Below are positions 7,761 to 12,442 of a DNA stretch of 12,442 nucleotides, one piece after another. This DNA is from Clarireedia homoeocarpa. Taxonomy: Eukaryota > Ascomycota > Leotiomycetes > Helotiales > Rutstroemiaceae. How positions within the stretch are numbered: position 1 is the first letter of the stretch; each line of letters begins with the position of its first letter. The notes beneath the pieces are model-generated. The model worked only from the letters and a program-made list of their open reading frames with translations, was not told the origin of the DNA and did not search any database. The position numbers were made by a program, and so were the translations under genes. The stretch is taken from assembly GCA_001465935.1 (NCBI GenBank), contig LNKV01000218.1, positions 1 through 12,442 on the forward strand. Reading direction: 5' to 3'.

Positions 7761-9948
7761 AGTTAGTATAAAAGTATATTAGTTTAATTTTATTTAAATC
7801 GAACTTAATACTATTTAATATTCTAAATATATAAAACTTTTTAATTTCTCTTTCTAGTATTCGGTAATTCTTTTTTAAACTAGTGAAGTTAGTTACTAAT
7901 ACTATATCGTTTATATAAAACCAAACTAAGTAGCTAATTAGTAGGAAAAGGTCGCGAATATAAATTAAAAATAAAATAAAGCTAATCAGACTATCTTAAA
8001 GAATATTAGTATTAATTAACTAGAATAATTTAATATAACTATCGAAACTAAGTCTTAATAATCGGTTCTTTAAAAAGTAGCTAATCTAAATTATAAAACT
8101 AATTAGAAGGTTAAGGTTCTTTAGTATTATTAATAATTGATTTTTTGAGATATAGTCGAAAGCTTCTTTAATATCGAGGAATAAAACTGATATTTTAAAT
8201 TTAATATTATTTTAGATTTTAGCTACTAGTATTAATATTATATTAATAGTAGACTTTTTAAATTTATTACTAATTTAGAAATTATATAATAAGCTAGTAG
8301 TCTTAGTTAAATAAACTAGTCTCTTAACTAATATCCTTTTACTTATTTTATCTAAATAATTAAGAAATAAGATAACTTTATATACTTTTAAAACTAAGTA
8401 ATCGGGTTTAACTAACTTTTTAAATATAATATTAGTAGCTTACTTCTAATAAATAGAGTGGTAACTAAAGTTAATTAATAAGTTATAAACTTTAAAGAAT
8501 ATATTAAGAATAACTTAATAAGTTTTATTAATAATATCCTAAGTAATTCTATCGAGTCCGGGCGTTTTTCCTTTAATTTTAATTGAATAGGCTAATTTTA
8601 GCTTACTAATTGCTAGCTCGGGCTAGCTATCAACTGTATAACTTGCCTAATCGGGACTAGTCGATAAAGGGGGTTGTGGGAAGAGAGTAGTCTTTAAAAT
8701 AATCGCTTTCCCTTTAAAGCTAGTTTAGCTAGAAATAGTTAGTAGTTTGTAATCCGAATAAAGCTTAGTATAGTTAAAAGCTTTATAAATTATCTTTGGG
8801 TTGCTAGCTTCTAAAAAGATATTCTAGTAATCTCTTTTAATATATTTAATAACTGAAAAATAAGAGTTACACGCTAGTTAGTATTATTCTTGATAAATTA
8901 CTAAATCAAGTAGCTTTAACTTTCTTTAAATTAGTAATATTGATTTTCTTAAATATTTTAGCTCGCTAGTCTACTAAGGCTTAGCTCTTAATATCGGCTT
9001 TATTTTAGAAATCGCTTTATTAGCTACTAACCCGATTAGTCAAGTTAGTTCCAAGCTAATTAACTCTAAATAGCTTTAATTAATTAAATTAAACTTTAAA
9101 TTAACTCTAGTAAACTTTGAGGGTTCCTGACTAAGAATTAAACTATTTTCGACTAAATCAATTAGACTAGTCTTAAATAGTCTCTAATTAGTTAACTTAG
9201 TATTATAAGATTGAAGTAAGTTATTTAACTTTTAATTTTACTTTTTTATAATAAATAAAATTAGTAGATAATCTAAATTAATATTATCTAGTACTTACTA
9301 ATTATCAATATACCTCGCTAACCTTGAAGTAGCTAAAGTTAAATTAATAACTAACTAACTAGTCCCTTTAAAGAAAGTATTAATCCTAAGATTATTTAAT
9401 AAATCAAGGTTATTATCTTTAATCTAATTAGCTAATTAGGTTCTATTTAAGGTAGTAGTTAAATTAGAGTTCTACTAAAGGTAGTATATATTAAAATCCT
9501 TTAATATAAACAAATTAGTTGAAATAGCTCTTGGAAATAAACTTCTTTCAACTATTTTAATTAATTCGCTTTCGACTTAACTAGTCTCGTTATAAATATT
9601 AACTATTTCGAGTGTATTGCTTCTCTCGCCTAGCTTTAATATTAATAAGTCGGAATCAGTATTATTAACTATTAGTATTATACTAATAACTAGTGTTTTA
9701 GTGATATAAACGAGGGTTCGTAGCCAGAAGTTTTTTATAAAAACTAGGATTTAAATAAAGTTAGTATATAATATTAATCGACAATTTAAGAAATTGCTAG
9801 TACTAATACTAATATCGGTAATAATCTAGAGTTCTTAGATTATTATTAAATCGATATTAAGTTTAATAGCTAATTATAATACCGATTTAATTATTAGACT
9901 ACTTCGGTTTAAATTCATTTATATAACTTTAATATCCGAGCTAATTAT
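7761..9948 (-). pseudogene. LINE ORF2 of element D: endonuclease/RT, 3'-truncated, inactivated
   Basis: Starts at ATA 9948-9946 (IISSDI), matching ATG-AAT-AGC (MNSQDI) in A. The endonuclease is recognisable: MNLNRSS after an early stop, KDFNIYYL followed by two stops near 9475-9500, and LDYLLI near 9265 where A has SDHLPI. RT motif A reads FLDIKEAFDYIS near 8150, and PQGSP has become L-stop-DSL near 8000. The active site is YIND (7917-7906): GAC has become AAC, removing a catalytic Asp. It lies at codon 678 against 675 in A, so net indels are small. The thumb, post-RT and RNase H-like regions are absent. Stops are dense and the product would be dead even without them. Confidence 0.85.
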
Positions 9949-11483
9949 AAACTAACTTGTTTAATAATCTTATACACCTCGCAATCCTTTAAATTAGTAT
10001 TATATACTAGTCTACAATTAGTATATTTAAATATTAAGTAAGAATAGTTTTTACTTCTTTTATTATAAACATTATAATTATATTAAGAGATATTATATAG
10101 CTCGTTATATAGATTATATTTAACTACTTTTTTATAAAATTATATTATATACTTAAAACCTAAACACTTAATATATTAAGTAGACCTAGTTATTATTAAT
10201 AGTCTTTCGATCTAATAGCTAGTTCCGGCTATATATACGCGATTATATATATACTTATTTACTTCTTTACTAATTATAAATAAGACGATTATTAAGTTAG
10301 TTTTTTTAGTCGCTCGATTATTAACCGAGCTAAACTAATAAAGTAGTCTAATAGGTTTTAACTTTAGATTCTTATTAAAAGTCTTAAATTTATTTAAGAT
10401 TAGCTCTATTCTATTAAGTATATTAAAGTTATTAGTAGAAATACTATATAATACTACTTTAAACTATAGTTTATCCTTTTAAATAATCTTAAAACTAGCG
10501 GTTTTTTTTTAAATTACTAGCTTCTTAATTAAGAAGTTAGTAGTATAAAAGGTTATAATAATAATAACTAAGTTCTTCTTATTAGTTATATTCGAAATAG
10601 CCGAAATAATAGGTCTTTTAATACTCTTTAGCTTAAAAGCCTTATTAAACGAATTTCGAAGTTATAATAAAGAAATTAGTATATATTAATCCCGGATTAG
10701 AATTAGTTAGTTAATAGTTTTTTTAGTCTTTTTAATAAGCTTTTTAACTTCTATAATAATCTAGAAGTTAATAATATTAATAGCAGTTACTAAAGCGAAA
10801 GAAGGTTTAGAAATAATATTAAACTTAGTATTAAATTTAGTATTAAATATAATATTAAGTAAAATAACTAGAATAGTATTTAATTTTTCGATATTAAGAG
10901 ATTTAACTTTAGTTTAAATTATTTTAATTATATTAATATTAGTAGTAGCCTTAGTCTCGATATATTTAGTTATATATTCTAGATTGTTAATTTGTTCTAC
11001 TAACAATTAACTAACTTTCTTGATTTAATTAGATTTAGTATATTCTCGAAAGATCTTAATTAAATTTAAAATATTAGTTTATTTTTTTTTAGACTTAATT
11101 AATAATAGAGCTTTAATTAATAAGTTATAAGTTTATAGAATTTTAGTATTAGTAAGGTTGCTAGCGGGTTTAGTAGAGGTTCTCGGATTTTTATTAGTCT
11201 GATTAGCTAGAGAAAAGGAGTTAGTCTATTTAGATAACTAAAGTAAGATTTTACTTATAATAAATTTAAAAAGAGAGTTTATATTTAGATTGTTTAAAAG
11301 GCTAGATATATTAATTTGAAGGTTAAATTTATAAGTAGTTAGTAAGGTCGGCGATATAGTAATATCTATAGTTAGAATTAAAGAACTAGACTTAATAATA
11401 GTTAAAGTAATTAAGATAGTTAAAAAAGAGTTAGTTTCTAAATTCTAAGTATTTTAATTAGTCGGTATCAAGGGGCCTTCTAT
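9945..11483 (-). pseudogene. LINE ORF1 of element D, heavily decayed
   Basis: Runs from ATA 11483-11481 (followed by GAA-GGC-CCC) to the TAA that replaces A's TGA at the ORF2 junction; 1539 nt against 1554 in A. A few small indels are visible, for example near 10625-10665 (the SALAVRNSINKAF region). The first zinc knuckle is near 10130-10180 and keeps one Cys codon, TGT at 10166-10164, that is Tyr in A, while its His is Tyr (10151-10149). The linker holds a 12-bp repeat at 10812-10859. Many in-frame TAA/TAG stops. Confidence 0.78.
10812..10859 (-). repeat. 12-bp tandem repeat, four units, in the ORF1 linker of element D
   Basis: Units aataatattaaa, cttagtattaaa, tttagtattaaa and tataatattaag at 10812-10823, 10824-10835, 10836-10847 and 10848-10859. 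On the minus strand they give LNII, FNTK, FNTK and FNI, a decayed tetrapeptide repeat. It occupies the place of the 18/15-bp repeat of element A. Confidence 0.65.
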
Positions 11484-12040
11484 TTTAGATAGTATTAATA
11501 TCTCCTTTCTTAAAAAGTGTATTAATCCCGAAAAAGCTTTACTAAATAAATCTATAACTTAATTATTCTTTAATATTTTTTTATTAAGTTTAAAGTAATA
11601 CTTTTAATTTAATATTATAGTTTAATATCGCTAAAACAGATAGTCGATTTTCGGTGATATAAAGTAACTTTATAATAATAATAATATCTCGGGAACTAAA
11701 AGTTATATCGAAGTGATTTTTAGTTTAATAGATCTATAGAAGTTAATATATCTAAAAACAATGTTTTTTATATATTTTTTAATAGATTTTTAGATATTTT
11801 TAATTATTTTTATATTTTTTTTAAAAATTAATAAAAAATCGTAATATAGAGTAAAAACCTTACTTTTCGATATTAATAATAATAACTCGGTAGTATTAGG
11901 TTATATAATAAAGCTAATTACTTTATTCGAACTACTATATTATAATTAGTCGTTATAGTAAAAGATCTAATCGTTTTTAATAACTATATATATTTTTTCG
12001 ATTCGGAGATCTTTTTTTATAATATAATATTAATATTTCT
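11484..12040 (-). other. 5' UTR of element D
   Basis: Leader homologous to 7184-7760 and 5436-5620. The block from about 11855 to 12010 aligns closely with 5440-5600. Its outer end, near 12025-12040, resembles the 18-base terminus of A and B. I see no gene in it. Confidence 0.7.
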
Positions 12041-12442
12041 TAAAATAAAGTTTCTAACCTAGTTATATAATATTTTTAAAAGTAGATATTAATTTCGTTT
12101 ATATAAGTTAGACTAGTATCTATTCCGGGTTTAGTATTAAATAAAAGTTCTAAATTTAATTAGTTAGTATTTAATTTATTTTATAGTTTCTTTTATATTA
12201 AAGTAAATTAATAATATATTAATATTAAATACTCTATAGTCTCTTTTTAACTATATATATATTTTATTAAATAGACTAAAGTCTAATTAATATAAATAGA
12301 CTTTAAAGTATTTATAGTTTATTTTAAATTAATAAAAAGTACTAGTAGCTATATACTTTATATTAAATAAGATCGAGAGTTTATTTTGAGTAACTAATTT
12401 ATAAGTTAATAAATAATTAGTCTTTTCAGTTAATTAGTTAAC
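12041..12442 (-). mobile_element. LINE element E: 3' end only, continues off the right edge
   Basis: Bases 12050-12235 align closely with 5250-5434 (ORF2 end of element B), with changes mainly TG or CA to TA. Further right, to the edge, is the preceding part of the same ORF2. Its 3' end meets the 5' end of element D near 12040, the same tail-to-head arrangement as B with A. Confidence 0.7.
12076..12441 (-). pseudogene. ORF2 C-terminal end of element E, with decayed zinc motif
   Basis: One frame holds throughout if TAA/TAG are taken as former Gln or Trp codons. It contains KYIYS-stop-KETIEYLILIYY near 12215-12270, then KLNTN and LELLFNTKPGIDTSLTYIN, ending at TAA 12078-12076. The first part fits the CxxC...ETxEHLxxxC zinc motif at the end of fungal LINE ORF2, with Cys and His codons changed to Tyr. 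Element B supplies the less mutated version of the later half. The part upstream of about 12300 is too decayed to assign domains. Confidence 0.65.

Larger units (their letters stand above)
7761..12040 (-). mobile_element. LINE element D: leader, ORF1 and ORF2 truncated after the RT active site
   Basis: Colinear with element A from the leader through ORF1 and ORF2 to about 50 codons past the YxDD motif, where it stops against the 5' end of element C. It is among the most heavily mutated copies, with long runs made almost only of A and T and codons such as ATA, TAT, TAA and AAT in place of A's ATG, CAC, CAA and GAC. Confidence 0.8.

Noticed and set aside
5690..12040. Long A/T-only runs as promoters, centromere or origin sequence
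   Set aside because: Most of them align with coding or leader sequence of element A and differ mainly by CA/TG to TA changes.
12236..12442. AT-rich right edge as unique non-coding DNA or an origin
   Set aside because: It continues the ORF2 frame of element E, including the decayed ETxEH zinc motif, so the low complexity is due to RIP.
1..12442. tRNA, rRNA, host genes or a new defence or biosynthetic system
   Set aside because: Nothing on either strand supports any of these. Nearly all of the window is accounted for by copies of one LINE family.

Overview
The window looks like a gene-free, AT-rich repeat block from a filamentous ascomycete (Pezizomycotina). It is built from copies of one non-LTR (LINE) retrotransposon, all on the minus strand, all degraded by what looks like repeat-induced point mutation (RIP). 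CA and TG dinucleotides are scarce, TA is in excess, CG survives, and the in-frame stops I read are TAA or TAG rather than TGA. The species cannot be named from this. The family is a two-ORF LINE: ORF1 has an RRM-like fold and zinc knuckles, ORF2 has an APE-type endonuclease, a reverse transcriptase and a C-terminal zinc motif. This fits the fungal Tad1-like group; the clade is an inference.

Layout from left to right (the 3' end of each element is on its left). Element A (1-5233): partial ORF2 running off the left edge, complete ORF1, long 5' UTR; moderately mutated and colinear. Element B (5234-5620): the last codons of ORF2, a single N at 5435, then a 5' UTR piece, so most of the element is missing at the N. 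Element C (about 5621-7760): a scrap of the ORF2 start, ORF1 and 5' UTR; more mutated. Element D (about 7761-12040): ORF2 truncated just after the RT active site, ORF1, 5' UTR; heavily mutated. Element E (about 12041-12442): the C-terminal end of another ORF2, running off the right edge. The order of decay (B and A least, C more, D and E most) fits successive insertion of younger copies into older ones, although simple tandem arrangement is also possible.

In the ancestor, ORF1 (about 517 aa) would be the RNA-binding protein and ORF2 the endonuclease/RT needed for target-primed reverse transcription. In element A the two genes overlap by four bases (ATGA), suggesting coupled translation. None of the copies here can encode a full protein. 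I found no host gene, tRNA, rRNA, CRISPR array or new type of system. The interest lies in the array structure, the probable assembly collapse at the N, two in-frame repeat tracts, and how the three decayed copies together preserve the ancestral protein motifs.
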